Shown: positions 31,966 to 41,977 of the stretch, in pieces
Layout of the letters: each line of letters starts with the position of its first letter
Position numbering within the stretch: position 1 is the stretch's first letter
NCBI RefSeq assembly: GCF_030730945.1
Contig: NZ_JAVAMS010000001.1
Span: 124,001 to 188,000 of the forward strand
Direction of reading: 5' to 3'
DNA: 64,000 bases
Source: Aurantiacibacter poecillastricola
Lineage (GTDB): Bacteria > Pseudomonadota > Alphaproteobacteria > Sphingomonadales > Sphingomonadaceae
Notes under the pieces: generated by a model
The model's database searches: none
Told to the model about the DNA's origin: nothing
The model's input: the letters and a program-made list of their open reading frames with translations, nothing else
Position numbers and translations under genes: made by a program

Positions 31966-33174
31966 ATGGCCACGACGAACGAAACCAAGACCGCTACCGC
32001 GACCGATTTCGAGCTGACCCCGCCCGATCCCGTGCCGGACGTGAAGCCGGAGAAGGCCGCCGGCCTCGTTCCCGTGAGCGACGAGAAGAAGTCCGCGCTG
32101 CAGGAAAAGGTCGATGGCTTCGTGGCTGAGCTCGTCTCGCTGGACGCCAACTCGCCCGATTTCGGCAAGAAGGTGGACCAGATCACCAATATGGGCCGCA
32201 AGGAAATCATGGCTGCCAGCCAGATGTCCAACCGCTTTCTCGATCGCCCGGTGCGCGCGATGGATGCCGACAGCGGCGTGGGCGCCGACCTTACCGAGCT
32301 TCGCCGCACCGTGGAGGAGCTCGATCCCGGTCGCCGCGGCAAGATGACCGGGCGCAAGTTCCTGGGCATCATTCCCTTCGGCAGCAAGCTGAAGAACTAT
32401 TTCGACAGCTACACCAGCGCGCAAGGGCACATCCAGTCGATCCTCGCCCGCCTTTCCAGCGGCAAGGACGAGCTGCTGATGGACAACGCCGCCATCGACG
32501 TGGAGCGGCAGAAGCTGTGGGAAGCGATGGGCAATCTGGAACAGATGATCCACATCGCCCGCTCGCTGGATGCCGAACTGGAGGAAAAGGCGGCCGAACT
32601 CGACGCGACCGACCCGCAGAAGGCAAAGGCCATTCGCGAGACGGCGCTGTTCTATGTCCGCCAGCGCACGCAGGACCTTCTCACCCAGATGGCGGTGAGC
32701 GTGCAGGGCTATCTCGCGCTCGACCTCGTCAAAAAGAACAACGTGGAACTTGTGAAGGGCGTGGACCGCGCCAGTACGACCACGGTTGGCGCGCTGCGTA
32801 CCGCCGTCACGGTGGCGCAGGCGATGACCAACCAGAAGCTGGTGCTCGGCCAGATCACCGCCCTGAACGAGACGACGGCGGGCATCATCGATTCCACCGG
32901 ACAGATGCTGCGCGACAACACCGCCAAGATCCACGAGCAGGCGGCGAGCAGCACGATCCCGATGGAAACGCTGCAACGCGCTTTCCAGAACATCTACGAC
33001 ACGATGGACGAGGTGGATTCGTTCAAGCTGCGCGCGCTCGATTCCATGAAGCAGACGGTGGAAACGCTCTCCTCCGAAGTGGAAAAGTCACGCGGCTACA
33101 TCGCCCGCGCCGAAGGGCAGGCGCAGGCGGCCCGGCAGGTGAATGACAGCGGCCTGTTGAGCCTCGAGGGCTGA
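31966..33174 (+). CDS. telA: TelA-family toxic anion resistance protein
   Basis: A 402-residue largely helical protein of the TelA/KlaA family (LQEKVDGFVAELVSLD, FGKKVDQITNMGRKEIMAASQMSNRFLDRPVRAMD, NVELVKGVDRASTTTVGALRTAVTVAQAMTNQKLVLGQI). TelA relatives were named for tellurite resistance, but the biochemical role is unclear. It is the first gene of a three-gene unit with an XpaC-like protein and a PHA-granule-type protein. Long coiled-coil stretches dominate the C-terminal half. Confidence 0.88.
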   Translation: MATTNETKTATATDFELTPPDPVPDVKPEKAAGLVPVSDEKKSALQEKVDGFVAELVSLDANSPDFGKKVDQITNMGRKEIMAASQMSNRFLDRPVRAMDADSGVGADLTELRRTVEELDPGRRGKMTGRKFLGIIPFGSKLKNYFDSYTSAQGHIQSILARLSSGKDELLMDNAAIDVERQKLWEAMGNLEQMIHIARSLDAELEEKAAELDATDPQKAKAIRETALFYVRQRTQDLLTQMAVSVQGYLALDLVKKNNVELVKGVDRASTTTVGALRTAVTVAQAMTNQKLVLGQITALNETTAGIIDSTGQMLRDNTAKIHEQAASSTIPMETLQRAFQNIYDTMDEVDSFKLRALDSMKQTVETLSSEVEKSRGYIARAEGQAQAARQVNDSGLLSLEG

Positions 33175-33187
33175 GCGGGACGCAAGG

Positions 33188-33946
33188 ATGGCCGACAGCA
33201 CGCACGATTCGGACCGCATCATGCAGGAGGCGAGCCGCTCGCTCAGCGTCCAGCGGGAGGGCGGCTTCCATCGCCGTGGCACCGCTATCGGGGAAGGATC
33301 GGCACGGCTGCGCAAGGGGCATTTCACAAAGCGCCTGATCCAGGGCGCGCTGGCGGTCTTTGCCATCCTCGTCGCAGCTGGCGTGGTCGGCATGATCATC
33401 GACGGCATTGGCTTTGCCGGCGTGATGCTGACGGCCCTTGCCATAATGTGCGCGATGATCTTCTTCGCCTCGCGCAAGGTTGAAGTGCCACGGCGAGAGG
33501 ACCTCACCCGCACCAAGGACGCGCGCCAGCTCGTCGCCCGGACCGAGCTGTGGCTGGAAAGCCAGCGCCCGGCCCTCCCACCGCCCGCGGTCAAGCTGGT
33601 GGACGATCTCGGCGTCCAGCTCGATGCGCTGGGCACGCAGCTCGAGCATGTCGATCCAGCCCATCCCGCCGCTGCCGAAACGCGCAAGCTGGTGGGTGAA
33701 TATTTACCGGAGACGATCGACAGCTACAACCGCATCCCCGCCCACCTGCGGCGCGAGGAACGCGCGGGGTCCACGCCCGACAAGCAGCTGGTCGACAGTC
33801 TCGGCAAGATCAGCCGGGAGATCGACACGGTGACGCGGCAACTGGCCGAAGGCTCTCTCGACGACCTGGCCGTGAGGAACCGCTACCTCGACTATAAGTA
33901 TGGTGGGGAAGACACTTCCCTTCCCCCGCCAGACAAGGAACCCTGA
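33188..33946 (+). CDS. XpaC-like membrane protein
   Basis: A 252-residue protein with two adjacent membrane helices (GALAVFAILVAAGVVGMII, GVMLTALAIMCAMIFFA) followed by a helical cytoplasmic domain (LLE-type repeat: VDDLGVQLDALGTQLEHVDPAHPAAAETRKLVGEYLPETIDSYNRIPAHLRR). Layout and neighbourhood match XpaC proteins that commonly accompany TelA. The XpaC assignment rests on gene order and helical pattern, so it is moderate. It overlaps the next gene by one base. Confidence 0.6.
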   Translation: MADSTHDSDRIMQEASRSLSVQREGGFHRRGTAIGEGSARLRKGHFTKRLIQGALAVFAILVAAGVVGMIIDGIGFAGVMLTALAIMCAMIFFASRKVEVPRREDLTRTKDARQLVARTELWLESQRPALPPPAVKLVDDLGVQLDALGTQLEHVDPAHPAAAETRKLVGEYLPETIDSYNRIPAHLRREERAGSTPDKQLVDSLGKISREIDTVTRQLAEGSLDDLAVRNRYLDYKYGGEDTSLPPPDKEP

Positions 33947-34254
33947 TGGACATCGCAATTCCGCACGACCTCGGCCGCGAGGAAGTGCGCAAGCGCCTCG
34001 CCGATAACAGCCACAAGATCGGCGAGAGCATTCCCGGCGGGATGGCCCAGATCACCACCAACTGGCCGAGCGAGGACCGCATGGCCATGTCGATCAACGC
34101 CATGGGCCAAGTGCTGCAGGGCCATATCGACGTGGAGGACAAGCAGGTCGTCGTCCACATGCTGTTGCCCCCTGCCCTCGGTTTCCTGCAACCCATGATC
34201 GAGGCCGCGATCCGTGACCAGGGCCAGCGCATGCTGGAACCGCCCAGGGACTAG
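33946..34254 (+). CDS. Polyhydroxyalkanoic-acid-system (PHA granule) protein
   Basis: A 102-residue protein resembling the PHA_gran_rgn family: IPHDLGREEVRKRLADNSHKIGESIPGGMAQITTNWPSEDRMAMSINAMGQVLQGHIDVEDKQVVVHMLLPPALGFLQPMIEA. Such proteins are often encoded with polyester-granule genes, but none are visible here. TGATG coupling to the XpaC-like gene places it in the TelA unit. Confidence 0.75.
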   Translation: MDIAIPHDLGREEVRKRLADNSHKIGESIPGGMAQITTNWPSEDRMAMSINAMGQVLQGHIDVEDKQVVVHMLLPPALGFLQPMIEAAIRDQGQRMLEPPRD

Positions 34255-34260
34255 GAAAGA

Positions 34261-34725
34261 CTAGAGCTCGCGGTCCTTTTCGAGGAATTCCTCGGGGATC
34301 CGCAGCGCGGCTGTCGCTTCCCGCGTTTCGCGCAGGAATACCAGCAAGGCCCACATCAACAGGCTGATGGCGAGGATGAAGCTGCCCGCGGCCACCGGGT
34401 TGAGCCCGACATGGGCGAATTCCTCGAGGAACAGCAGCACCACGGTAAGGCCGATGCACAGCGCCGCCATCACCAGCAAGCGCAGCGCCCGGCCGATGAG
34501 GTTGATGCGGTTGTCGCTCATGCGGATCTCGCGCACGACGAGATCGTGCTGCATCCCCTCGGTCTCGCCATGCATCTTCTGCAATTGCCGCGCCCTGTCG
34601 ACCACGCGCCCCAGCCGGGCGGTGAGCGTGGCGATGATATTGCCGATGGCGACCAGTACGAAAACGGGGGCAAGGGCCAGCTGGATTGTCTGAGCGATCA
34701 TCACGTCCACGAGCGGCACCTCCAT
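34261..34725 (-). CDS. DUF2721 membrane protein
   Basis: A 154-residue protein with a DUF2721 pattern: one N-terminal helix (LALAPVFVLVAIGNIIATLTARLGRVVDRARQL), a polar loop with REIRMSDNRINLIGRALRLLVM, and two further helices. The family is uncharacterised. The start at 34725 is chosen as MEVPLVDVMIAQ. The longer frame upstream is not supported. Confidence 0.75.
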   Translation of the reverse strand: MEVPLVDVMIAQTIQLALAPVFVLVAIGNIIATLTARLGRVVDRARQLQKMHGETEGMQHDLVVREIRMSDNRINLIGRALRLLVMAALCIGLTVVLLFLEEFAHVGLNPVAAGSFILAISLLMWALLVFLRETREATAALRIPEEFLEKDREL

Positions 34726-34774
34726 AGCACCACGATACCTGCGCACTGGACCATCGCGGCGCAAGCCCTGCGCG

Positions 34775-35509
34775 CTAGTCTCTGGGCGAAAAATCCTGTC
34801 GCCAGCCATAGCGCGCGGGCACCGGATTGCCTGCCGCGTCACGCGCCGGGTTGAAGCGGATGCGTTCCATCACGAGCGGACACACCCTTGCCGCCGTCTC
34901 CGCATCGGCGGTGCTCCTGCGGATCGAGCAATCGCGGGCGCGGCCATCCGGCGTGACGGTGAATTGCACCGTGACCGACGTACCGAAACGGGCGGCCCGC
35001 CCGCCTTCGGGTATGGGAAAATCGCTGGCAGAATCGATCGCGCCGGAGCGTACCGACGGCCCCACCGCCACAGCGCCGCCCTGCCCCGATCCGCTGCGGC
35101 CGCTGCCGGTGCCGCTCCCCTCTCCGCCGGCGCCAGTTCCCTCGCCGCGATCGGCGGCGCCCGAAGTGTTGGCCGTTCCGGTAGAGGAGGCGCGCGGTGC
35201 CGGGCTTGGCCGGGGCAGCGGCTGTTCGGGTGCCACGACCTCGCGCGCGACGGCTTCCTTGCCCGCTTCGGCGGCGGCGCCTTCGTCGGGCTGGGGCGGC
35301 GAGATGCTCGGCTCCACTTCGGGCGGCTCCTCCTCGTAAGTCGAGACCGTGACTGTAACGAGCGGGCTCGCCTGCTCCATCACGCTGGCGGTGAATTCCG
35401 GCGCCAGCGCGCGGGCGAGGCCGTAGAGCACGGCGATGTGCAACGCCGCGATCAGCACGATCAGCTTCCAGTTCAATCGCTTTCGCGCATAAAATCCGCC
35501 AGCTGCCAT
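34775..35509 (-). CDS. TonB-type energy transducer
   Basis: A 244-residue TonB-like protein: N-terminal cytoplasmic KRLNWK, one membrane helix (LIVLIAALHIAVLYGLARAL), a periplasmic spacer rich in Pro and Glu then Gly and Ser (PPEVEPSISPPQPDEG, GEGTGAGGEGSGTGSGRSG), and a C-terminal TonB domain (TVQFTVTPDGRARDCSIRRSTADAETAARVCPLVMERIRFNPARD). It would transfer proton-motive energy to outer-membrane receptors. exbB/exbD are not adjacent. Confidence 0.9.
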   Translation of the reverse strand: MAAGGFYARKRLNWKLIVLIAALHIAVLYGLARALAPEFTASVMEQASPLVTVTVSTYEEEPPEVEPSISPPQPDEGAAAEAGKEAVAREVVAPEQPLPRPSPAPRASSTGTANTSGAADRGEGTGAGGEGSGTGSGRSGSGQGGAVAVGPSVRSGAIDSASDFPIPEGGRAARFGTSVTVQFTVTPDGRARDCSIRRSTADAETAARVCPLVMERIRFNPARDAAGNPVPARYGWRQDFSPRD

Positions 35510-35593
35510 CGCCTACCTTTCCGCTTTCCCTCTAGCGCCGCCAGCCCGCTTGGCCACCCCTCCGCCAACCGTTCCACACCCCCGACGAGACGA

Positions 35594-35619
35594 GGAACGA
35601 AGCGCCCCTTGAGGCCGTT
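35594..35619 (+). promoter_or_regulatory. EcfG-type stress promoter of the DUF2171 gene
   Basis: GGAAC (35594-35598), a 17-base spacer, and CGTT (35616-35619) match the alphaproteobacterial general-stress sigma EcfG consensus exactly. It lies 37 bp before the DUF2171 ATG, giving a short leader with GAGGAAAGG. Confidence 0.7.
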
Positions 35620-35656
35620 AATATGGTGTAAGTCCCTCACGAGGAAAGGAAAATTC

Positions 35657-35881
35657 ATGTTCGAGAAGATTCGTATCAAGGAACATATGGAAGTCACCAA
35701 TTTCGAAGGCCAGCATGTCGGAACCGTCGACGACGTCGAAGACGACCGCATCAAGCTGACCCGCACGGACAGTGACGACAACATGCATCACTACATGCCG
35801 ATGGACTCGGTCGACCGCATCGATGACAATCGCGTGTATCTGAAGCAGGGCGCGACCATTCCCACCGGTCTTACCGCCTGA
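35657..35881 (+). CDS. DUF2171 stress-type protein
   Basis: A 74-residue hydrophilic protein of the DUF2171 type, with a PRC-barrel-like pattern: IKEHMEVTNFEGQHVGTVDDVEDDRIKLTRTD and MPMDSVDRIDDNRVYLKQGA. Short members of this type are common in sphingomonads. The EcfG promoter upstream makes it part of the general stress response (inference). It is monocistronic, with its own terminator. Confidence 0.82.
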   Translation: MFEKIRIKEHMEVTNFEGQHVGTVDDVEDDRIKLTRTDSDDNMHHYMPMDSVDRIDDNRVYLKQGATIPTGLTA

Positions 35882-35903
35882 TCATTCAGGTCGATGCTTG
35901 AAA

Positions 35904-35939
35904 GGGCCCCGCGCACCACTCCGGTACGCGGGGCCCTTT
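35904..35939 (+). terminator. Intrinsic terminator of the DUF2171 gene
   Basis: GGGCCCCGCG and CGCGGGGCCC form a ten-bp stem followed by TTT. It lies 22 bp after the stop. Confidence 0.85.
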
Positions 35940-36024
35940 CGCATGGGACCCCTTCGCATGGGGATCGGACAGCAGTCTTCACTACACCTCGACAAGCAGC
36001 ATTTGCACTCCTAGCCCTTCGGAC

Positions 36025-39000
36025 ATGACCGGTTCCTATCGCTTCGCCATCGATCGCGGCGGCACCTTCACCGACGTGGTGGCAGAGACGCCAGCGGGTG
36101 AAATCGTCACCGCCAAGCTGCTCTCCAGCAATCCCGAACAATACCCTGACGCCGCCAGCGAGGCTGTGCGCCGCCTGCTTGCCGAGCATGGCGAAGGCCC
36201 CATCGCCGAACTGCGCATCGGCACCACCATTGCCACCAACGCCCTGCTCGAACGCGAGGGGGAGCGCGTGGCGCTCGCGATCACGGCGGGCCATGCCGAT
36301 GCGCTGCGGATCGGCAACCAGGCGCGGCCCGATATCTTCGCCCGCCACATCGTGAAGCCTGAAAGGCTGGAACGCCGCACCATCGAGATTTCAGAGCGGG
36401 TCGGCGCGGATGGCACGGTCCTCACGCCGCTGGACGAAGAGGCGGCGCGGCTCGACCTGCAGGGGCTGCGGGACGAGGGCTTCGAGGCCATCGCCATCGT
36501 GCTGATGCATGGCTGGCAATACCAGGAGCACGAAAAGCGCCTCGCCGCCATCGCGCGCGAACTGGGCTTTTTGCAGATCAGCGCCAGTCACGAGGTTTCC
36601 CCGCTTATGAAACTGGTGCCGCGCGGCGATACGAGCGTTGCGGACGCCTATCTCTCGCCCGTCATCCGCCGCTATGTCGACCAGCTGGACCAGCGCCTGC
36701 CAGAGCATGGCAGCTTGCGTTTCATGCAGTCCAACGGCGGCCTCGCCGATGCGCGCGCCTTTCGCGGCAAGGATGCGGTGCTGTCCGGCCCGGCGGGCGG
36801 CGTCGTCGGCATGGTCGAAACAGCGCAGGCACTGGGTTACGAGCGGCTCATCGGCTTCGACATGGGCGGCACCAGCACGGATGTCTGCCACTATTCCGGC
36901 GAATACGAGCGCACAGGCGACAGCGTCGTCGCCGGCATCCGCATCGCCGCGCCCATGATGCAGGTGCATACGGTGGCGGCGGGCGGCGGTTCTGTCTGCC
37001 GGTTCGACGGGCAATCGCTGAAAGTCGGTCCGCAAAGCGCCGGCGCCGATCCGGGACCTGCCTGCTACCGCAAGGGCGGCCCGCTCACCGTTACCGATTG
37101 CAACCTCGTGCTGGGCCGCATCGACCCGGACGAATTCCCGCATGTCTTCGGACCCGATGGCGACCAGCCGCTCGACCCCGCAGCCTCGTACGCCCGCATC
37201 GAGGAAATCGCCGCACAGCTGTCCCCACCCATGTCCCTTCAGGCCCTAGCCGAGGGATTCCTGTCCCTTGCGGTGGACGAGATGGCCAATGCCATTCGCG
37301 CCATTTCCACCGCGCGCGGCCACGATGTGACCACCCATGCGCTCGCCTGTTTCGGCGGCGCGGGAGGCCAGTTCGCCTGCCGCGTGGCCGATGAACTCGG
37401 CATCGACACGGTACTTGTCCACCCCCTTGCCGGCATGCTGAGCGCCTATGGCATCGGCCTCGCCCCGGTGGTCTCTATGCGCGAAGCGGGCGTGGTGCGT
37501 CCCCTCGCCGAGGACTTCTCCAAGGCGCTTACGGAACTCGAGCATACAGTCACAGACGATCTTACCGCGCAGGGAATTGCAGCGGACCGTATCGATCTCA
37601 TCCCCCGTATGCGCCTGCGTTTCGAAGGCAGCGACACCACGCTGGACCTGCCACTCTCGGATGACGCCGACACGCACTTTCGCGAGGAACATCGCCGTCG
37701 CTTCGGCTGGTCCGACGAGGATGCGCCCATCGTCCTCGAGGCGTTGAGCGTGGAGGGCCGCGGATCGAGCGGCGGGCTGGCCGGGCAAAGCGTGGTCGAG
37801 AAGCGAGGCGCCCTTTCGCCGGGCGAAAGCCTCGACGGTCCGGCGATGATCCCCGATCCCGGTTCCACCACCATCGTCGAGAAGGGCTGGCGCGCCACGC
37901 TGGCCGAGGAAGGTTCGCTGATCCTCACCCGCACCGCGCCGCGCGATCATGCCACGGCGGCGGGCACCAGGGTCGATCCCATCCGCCTTGCCATCTTCAA
38001 CAACATGTTCATGGCCATCGCCGAAGAAATGGGCGTGGTGCTGGAAAGCACGGCGAGCTCGGTGAACATCAAGGAGCGGCTGGATTTCTCCTGCGCATTG
38101 TTCGATGGCGATGGCTCGCTGATCGCCAATGCACCGCACATTCCCGTGCATCTCGGCTCCATGTCCGCCAGCATCCGCCGCATCGTGGAGAACCGCGCGG
38201 GTTCGGAGCGCGGGATCAGGCGCGGCGACGCCTATTGCCTCAACGATCCCTATGCGGGCGGCACGCATCTTCCCGATGTGACGGTGATCGTCCCCGTGTT
38301 CCTGTCCGAGGACAGCGCGCGGCCCGACGCCTTCGTCGCCGCACGCGGGCACCATGCCGACATCGGCGGCACCGCGCCCGGCTCCATGCCGCCCGACAGC
38401 ACTTCGATCGAGGAGGAAGGCATCCGCCTCGACGACGTGCTGCTGGTGGAGGAAGGCCGCTTCCGCCGCGAGGAATTGCTCGCCCTGCTTACCGCTGGCG
38501 ACTACCCAGCGCGTAATCCCTCTCGCAACATCGCCGATCTCAAGGCCCAGCTTGCCGCCTGCGCGCGCGGATCGTACCTTCTGGCCGATGCGGCGAAGGA
38601 ACATACCGCCGAAGTCCTCACCGCCTATATGGGCCATGCGCTCGATTATGGCGAAGCCGCCGTGCGCTCGCTGGTTGAGCGGCTATCGCCCGGCAGCTTC
38701 TCCTACGCGATGGATAATGGCGCCGAGGTCTGCGTGTCCGTCAGCATCGACAATGAAGCGCGTACAGCCAGCTTCGACTTCACCGGCACCAGCGTGCAAT
38801 TGCCGAACAATTTCAACGCGCCTGCCGCTATCACGCGGGCCGCGGTGCTCTACTGCCTGCGCTGCCTGATCGATGACGACATCCCCCTGAATGACGGCTG
38901 CCTGCGGCCCGTCACCATCACGGTGCCCGAGGGTTCGATGCTGGCACCGCTGCCACCCGCCGCCGTGGTCGCGGGCAATGTCGAGACGAGCCAGGTCGTG

Positions 39001-39513
39001 ACGGACGCGATCTTCGCCGCGCTGCGTGCACTGGCGCCGTCGCAGGGGACGATGAACAACTTCACCTTCGGCGATGATACGCGCCAGTATTACGAGACGA
39101 TCGCGGGAGGTTCGGGCGCAGGCAATGGCCATGACGGGACCGACGCGGTGCAGACCAACATGACCAATTCCCGCCTCACCGATCCGGAAGTCCTCGAAAC
39201 ACGCTTGCCGGTGCGGGTGGAACGCTTCGCCATTCGCGAAGGCTCGGGCGGCACGGGCAGATGGCACGGCGGCGAAGGGGTGGAGCGGGTGATCCGCTTC
39301 CTCGAACCCATGCGCGCGCAGATGCTCGCCAACCGGCGCAAGGTGCCGCCGCGCGGGATCGCAGGCGGTGGCGACGCCTTGCCCGGCGAAACGCGAGTGG
39401 AACGCGCTGACGGTTCCGTGCTGGACCTTGGCGCGACGGGCGGTGCGGACATGCAGCCGAGCGATGCCATTGTCATACGCACGCCGGGTGGCGGAGGATA
39501 TGGGGAGGCATGA
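36025..39513 (+). CDS. Fused hydantoinase A/B (5-oxoprolinase-type) protein
   Basis: A single 1162-residue polypeptide. The N-terminal half is a hydantoinase A/oxoprolinase ATPase-like domain ([55 protein letters not shown]). The C-terminal half, from about residue 650, is hydantoinase B ([62 protein letters not shown]). It hydrolyses a cyclic amide, probably 5-oxoproline or a hydantoin, with ATP. It is a little shorter than eukaryotic oxoprolinase, as in bacteria with the fused form. Confidence 0.92.
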   Translation: MTGSYRFAIDRGGTFTDVVAETPAGEIVTAKLLSSNPEQYPDAASEAVRRLLAEHGEGPIAELRIGTTIATNALLEREGERVALAITAGHADALRIGNQARPDIFARHIVKPERLERRTIEISERVGADGTVLTPLDEEAARLDLQGLRDEGFEAIAIVLMHGWQYQEHEKRLAAIARELGFLQISASHEVSPLMKLVPRGDTSVADAYLSPVIRRYVDQLDQRLPEHGSLRFMQSNGGLADARAFRGKDAVLSGPAGGVVGMVETAQALGYERLIGFDMGGTSTDVCHYSGEYERTGDSVVAGIRIAAPMMQVHTVAAGGGSVCRFDGQSLKVGPQSAGADPGPACYRKGGPLTVTDCNLVLGRIDPDEFPHVFGPDGDQPLDPAASYARIEEIAAQLSPPMSLQALAEGFLSLAVDEMANAIRAISTARGHDVTTHALACFGGAGGQFACRVADELGIDTVLVHPLAGMLSAYGIGLAPVVSMREAGVVRPLAEDFSKALTELEHTVTDDLTAQGIAADRIDLIPRMRLRFEGSDTTLDLPLSDDADTHFREEHRRRFGWSDEDAPIVLEALSVEGRGSSGGLAGQSVVEKRGALSPGESLDGPAMIPDPGSTTIVEKGWRATLAEEGSLILTRTAPRDHATAAGTRVDPIRLAIFNNMFMAIAEEMGVVLESTASSVNIKERLDFSCALFDGDGSLIANAPHIPVHLGSMSASIRRIVENRAGSERGIRRGDAYCLNDPYAGGTHLPDVTVIVPVFLSEDSARPDAFVAARGHHADIGGTAPGSMPPDSTSIEEEGIRLDDVLLVEEGRFRREELLALLTAGDYPARNPSRNIADLKAQLAACARGSYLLADAAKEHTAEVLTAYMGHALDYGEAAVRSLVERLSPGSFSYAMDNGAEVCVSVSIDNEARTASFDFTGTSVQLPNNFNAPAAITRAAVLYCLRCLIDDDIPLNDGCLRPVTITVPEGSMLAPLPPAAVVAGNVETSQVVTDAIFAALRALAPSQGTMNNFTFGDDTRQYYETIAGGSGAGNGHDGTDAVQTNMTNSRLTDPEVLETRLPVRVERFAIREGSGGTGRWHGGEGVERVIRFLEPMRAQMLANRRKVPPRGIAGGGDALPGETRVERADGSVLDLGATGGADMQPSDAIVIRTPGGGGYGEA

Positions 39514-40499
39514 GACAGCTCGACGCCCAACTCGCCATCCGTTTCGCTCGCACGGCCCTGGGCCATGTGGAGCAGGAATATCCCAACTCCATCGGCCACG
39601 TTCTCGCAGGCCCGCAGGATGCGCAGACGCCGAGCGAACTGCATCCTGCCTTCTACGGCAGCTTCGACTGGCATTCCTGCGTGCACAGCTGGTGGACATT
39701 GCTGACCCTGCGCCGCCTGTTCCCGCATATTGCCGAGGCTGGTGCCATTGCGGGCCAGGCCGAAGGCACATTCACGGCACACAAGCTGGCCGGCGAACTG
39801 GCCTACGCCCAGCGACCGAGCGCACGTGGGTTCGAGCGGCCCTATGGCTGGGCGTGGCTCCATTATCTCCACCTCGAGGCAAGCCGCCACGAAGATCGCG
39901 ACTGGGCTGCGCAACTCGAACCGCTCGCCCGCCATTTCGCGCAAGGCTATCGCGATTACCTGCCAAAGCTCGCTTATCCGATTACCACCGGCACCCATGC
40001 CAATACGGCGTTCGCCCTCACGCTCTCACTCGACTGGGCATGCGCCTTCGACTCAGAGCTGGAGAAACTGATCGCCGACTATGCACGGGCCAATTTTGGC
40101 GAACTGGAAGAGTATCGCGGCTGGGACCTGGGCGGCGATTTCTTCCTGTCGCCGGTCCTTTCGGTAGCGCTGCTGATGATGAAAATCATGCCACGCGACG
40201 AATACGCCGAGTGGTTTGCGCGTGTACTACCCGAAGGCGGGTGGCTGGAAACCGCCTGCGCGCCCGTGACCGTGTCGGACCCGACGGACGGAAAGATGGC
40301 GCATCTCGACGGACTCAATCTCAGCCGGGCCTGGGCGCTGTGTCAGATTGCTCCGGCACTCTCGCCCGACCCGCGCGCCGCCACGCTCGAGCAGATGGCC
40401 GAAGTGCACTTCGCAGCCTCGCTGGATGCCGTTGACGGCCACTACATGGGCTCGCACTGGCTGGCGAGCTTCGCACTGCTGGCGCTGCTGGCGAAATAG
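39510..40499 (+). CDS. DUF2891 protein
   Basis: A 329-residue soluble protein of the DUF2891 family: [56 protein letters not shown], and [20 protein letters not shown]. The alpha-helical toroid pattern resembles glycoside-hydrolase-like folds. The reaction is unknown. It is coupled to the oxoprolinase by ATGA (39510-39513), which suggests a joint role. Confidence 0.85.
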   Translation: MRQLDAQLAIRFARTALGHVEQEYPNSIGHVLAGPQDAQTPSELHPAFYGSFDWHSCVHSWWTLLTLRRLFPHIAEAGAIAGQAEGTFTAHKLAGELAYAQRPSARGFERPYGWAWLHYLHLEASRHEDRDWAAQLEPLARHFAQGYRDYLPKLAYPITTGTHANTAFALTLSLDWACAFDSELEKLIADYARANFGELEEYRGWDLGGDFFLSPVLSVALLMMKIMPRDEYAEWFARVLPEGGWLETACAPVTVSDPTDGKMAHLDGLNLSRAWALCQIAPALSPDPRAATLEQMAEVHFAASLDAVDGHYMGSHWLASFALLALLAK

Positions 40500-40503
40500 A
40501 AGG

Positions 40504-40579
40504 TGGTGAGCCCTGCTGGGTTCGAACCAGCGACCTACTGATTAAAAGTCAGTTGCTCTACCGACTGAGCTAAGGGCCC
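40504..40579 (-). tRNA. tRNA-Lys (anticodon TTT)
   Basis: The minus strand folds as a complete 76-base tRNA: acceptor GGGCCCT with AGGGCTC (one G-U pair), D arm TAGCTCAGTCGGTAGAGCA, anticodon loop CTTTTAA between ACTGA and TCAGT, T loop TTCGAAC, and encoded CCA. Confidence 0.95.
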
Positions 40580-40612
40580 CCGAGGGTGCATCGCAGCACA
40601 GGCTGCGGCGGC

Positions 40613-41107
40613 TCACCTATAAGCGGGGCGATTGCGGGTCAAGCGGGCATACAGCTGTTTCACCGTCAGCGCCGTGACCGGGTCGCGCCAGTTCGGAGCG
40701 ACCGAGACGGCAGGTCCGAGGACGAAATCGCGCTCCCGGAACAACGGATGGGGTATCTGGAGGGCTACGTCCGAGACGCTTCCCCCGTTCCACAGGATGA
40801 TGTCGAGGTCGATCGTGCGCGAGCGCCAGCGCTGTCCGCGTCGTTCGCGGCCGAGGCGGGCCTCAACCTCCTGCAACCCAGCCAGCAATTCACGCGGCGC
40901 GTGGTCCGAGGCCAATAGCAGCGCGCCATTGACATAGCGCCGCGAGGAGGGACCGACCGGCGGGGTCTCGATCAGCGGGGAGATCGCTTCGACCGTTCCC
41001 AGCTCTCCGATACCGTCCACTGCCGCTGCGATCACCGCCCGCGGAGCGCCGTAGCGGGAGGAACGCTGGTTGCTCCCCAGGGCGACGAGGTAGCGGTGCT
41101 CGCTCAA
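40613..41107 (-). CDS. folK: Hydroxymethyldihydropterin pyrophosphokinase
   Basis: A 164-residue FolK starting at a TTG that overlaps the amidase stop (TTGA, 41104-41107). Motifs are LVALGSNQRSSRYGAPRAVI, VRPP-type substrate region ISPLIETPPVGPSSRRYVNGALLL, RWRSRTIDLDIILW and IPHPLFRERDFVLGPAVSVAP. It pyrophosphorylates 6-hydroxymethyl-dihydropterin in folate synthesis. No in-frame ATG gives a full N-terminus, which supports the TTG start. The RYLVALGSN beginning is intact. Confidence 0.9.
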   Translation of the reverse strand: MSEHRYLVALGSNQRSSRYGAPRAVIAAAVDGIGELGTVEAISPLIETPPVGPSSRRYVNGALLLASDHAPRELLAGLQEVEARLGRERRGQRWRSRTIDLDIILWNGGSVSDVALQIPHPLFRERDFVLGPAVSVAPNWRDPVTALTVKQLYARLTRNRPAYR

Positions 41108-41967
41108 ATATCCTCTGCGATGCGGCCGTAGAGTTGTGGGCGACGATCTCGGAAAAAGCCCCAGCTCGCGCGGTGCTTGCGCCCGGCTTCGAGGTCCAGC
41201 TCGGCCACCAGCGCGCCGGTTTCCTCGCGTCCGTACTCGGCCAGCATGTCGCCCCACTCGTCGCAGATGAAGCTGTGCCCGTAGAATGTGTTGCCCGTCT
41301 CCTGGCTGCCTTCGTGACCGATGCGATTCGCAGTGACCACCGGCATGCAATTGCTCACCGCATGGCCGATCATCGCCCGGCGCCACATGCGGCTCGTATC
41401 CATTTCGGCGTCCTTCGGCTCGGACCCGATGGCGGTGGGGTAGAACAGCACCTGCGCGCCCTGCAGCGCCAGGCAGCGAGCGGTTTCGGGATACCACTGG
41501 TCCCAGCAGATGCCGATGCCGATCCTCGCCCCGAATACGTCCCACACCTTGAACCCGTCATTGCCGGGGCGGAAATAGAATTTCTCCTCGTATCCCGGTC
41601 CATCGGGGATGTGGCTCTTGCGATAGGTGCCCATGATCTCGCCCTCGGGTCCGATCATGGCCAGCGCGTTGTAATAATGATGCCCGTCGCGCTCGAAGAA
41701 GCTGGTGGGAATGGCGACGCCAAGTTTCGCCGCCAGCTGCTGCATGGCGACGACCGAAGGATGTTCGGCCGTCGGGCGGGCGAGTGCGAAGAACTCGTCC
41801 TTCTCCTCGCGGCAGAAATAAGAGCCGGCGAACAGCTCCGGCGGGAGGATCACCTGCGCGCCCTTTTCCGCGGCCTCGGCCACGAGATCCGAAACGGCAT
41901 CGATGTTGGTGGCCTCGTCCTCTTCGGCGAGAGCGAGTTGCAGGGCGGAGACTGTAAGAGTGGTCAT
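41104..41967 (-). CDS. aguB: N-carbamoylputrescine amidase-type nitrilase-superfamily hydrolase
   Basis: A 287-residue carbon-nitrogen hydrolase. The catalytic triad is Glu in VILPPELFAG, Lys in GTYRKSHIPDG and Cys in IGICWDQWYPE. The segments SYFCREEKDEFF and GNDGFKVWDVFGARIGIGICWDQWYPETAR match AguB, which hydrolyses N-carbamoylputrescine to putrescine in arginine-derived polyamine synthesis. It ends in a shared TTGA with folK, so the two are cotranslated. Confidence 0.9.
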   Translation of the reverse strand: MTTLTVSALQLALAEEDEATNIDAVSDLVAEAAEKGAQVILPPELFAGSYFCREEKDEFFALARPTAEHPSVVAMQQLAAKLGVAIPTSFFERDGHHYYNALAMIGPEGEIMGTYRKSHIPDGPGYEEKFYFRPGNDGFKVWDVFGARIGIGICWDQWYPETARCLALQGAQVLFYPTAIGSEPKDAEMDTSRMWRRAMIGHAVSNCMPVVTANRIGHEGSQETGNTFYGHSFICDEWGDMLAEYGREETGALVAELDLEAGRKHRASWGFFRDRRPQLYGRIAEDI

Positions 41968-41977
41968 GCGTGCGCAA

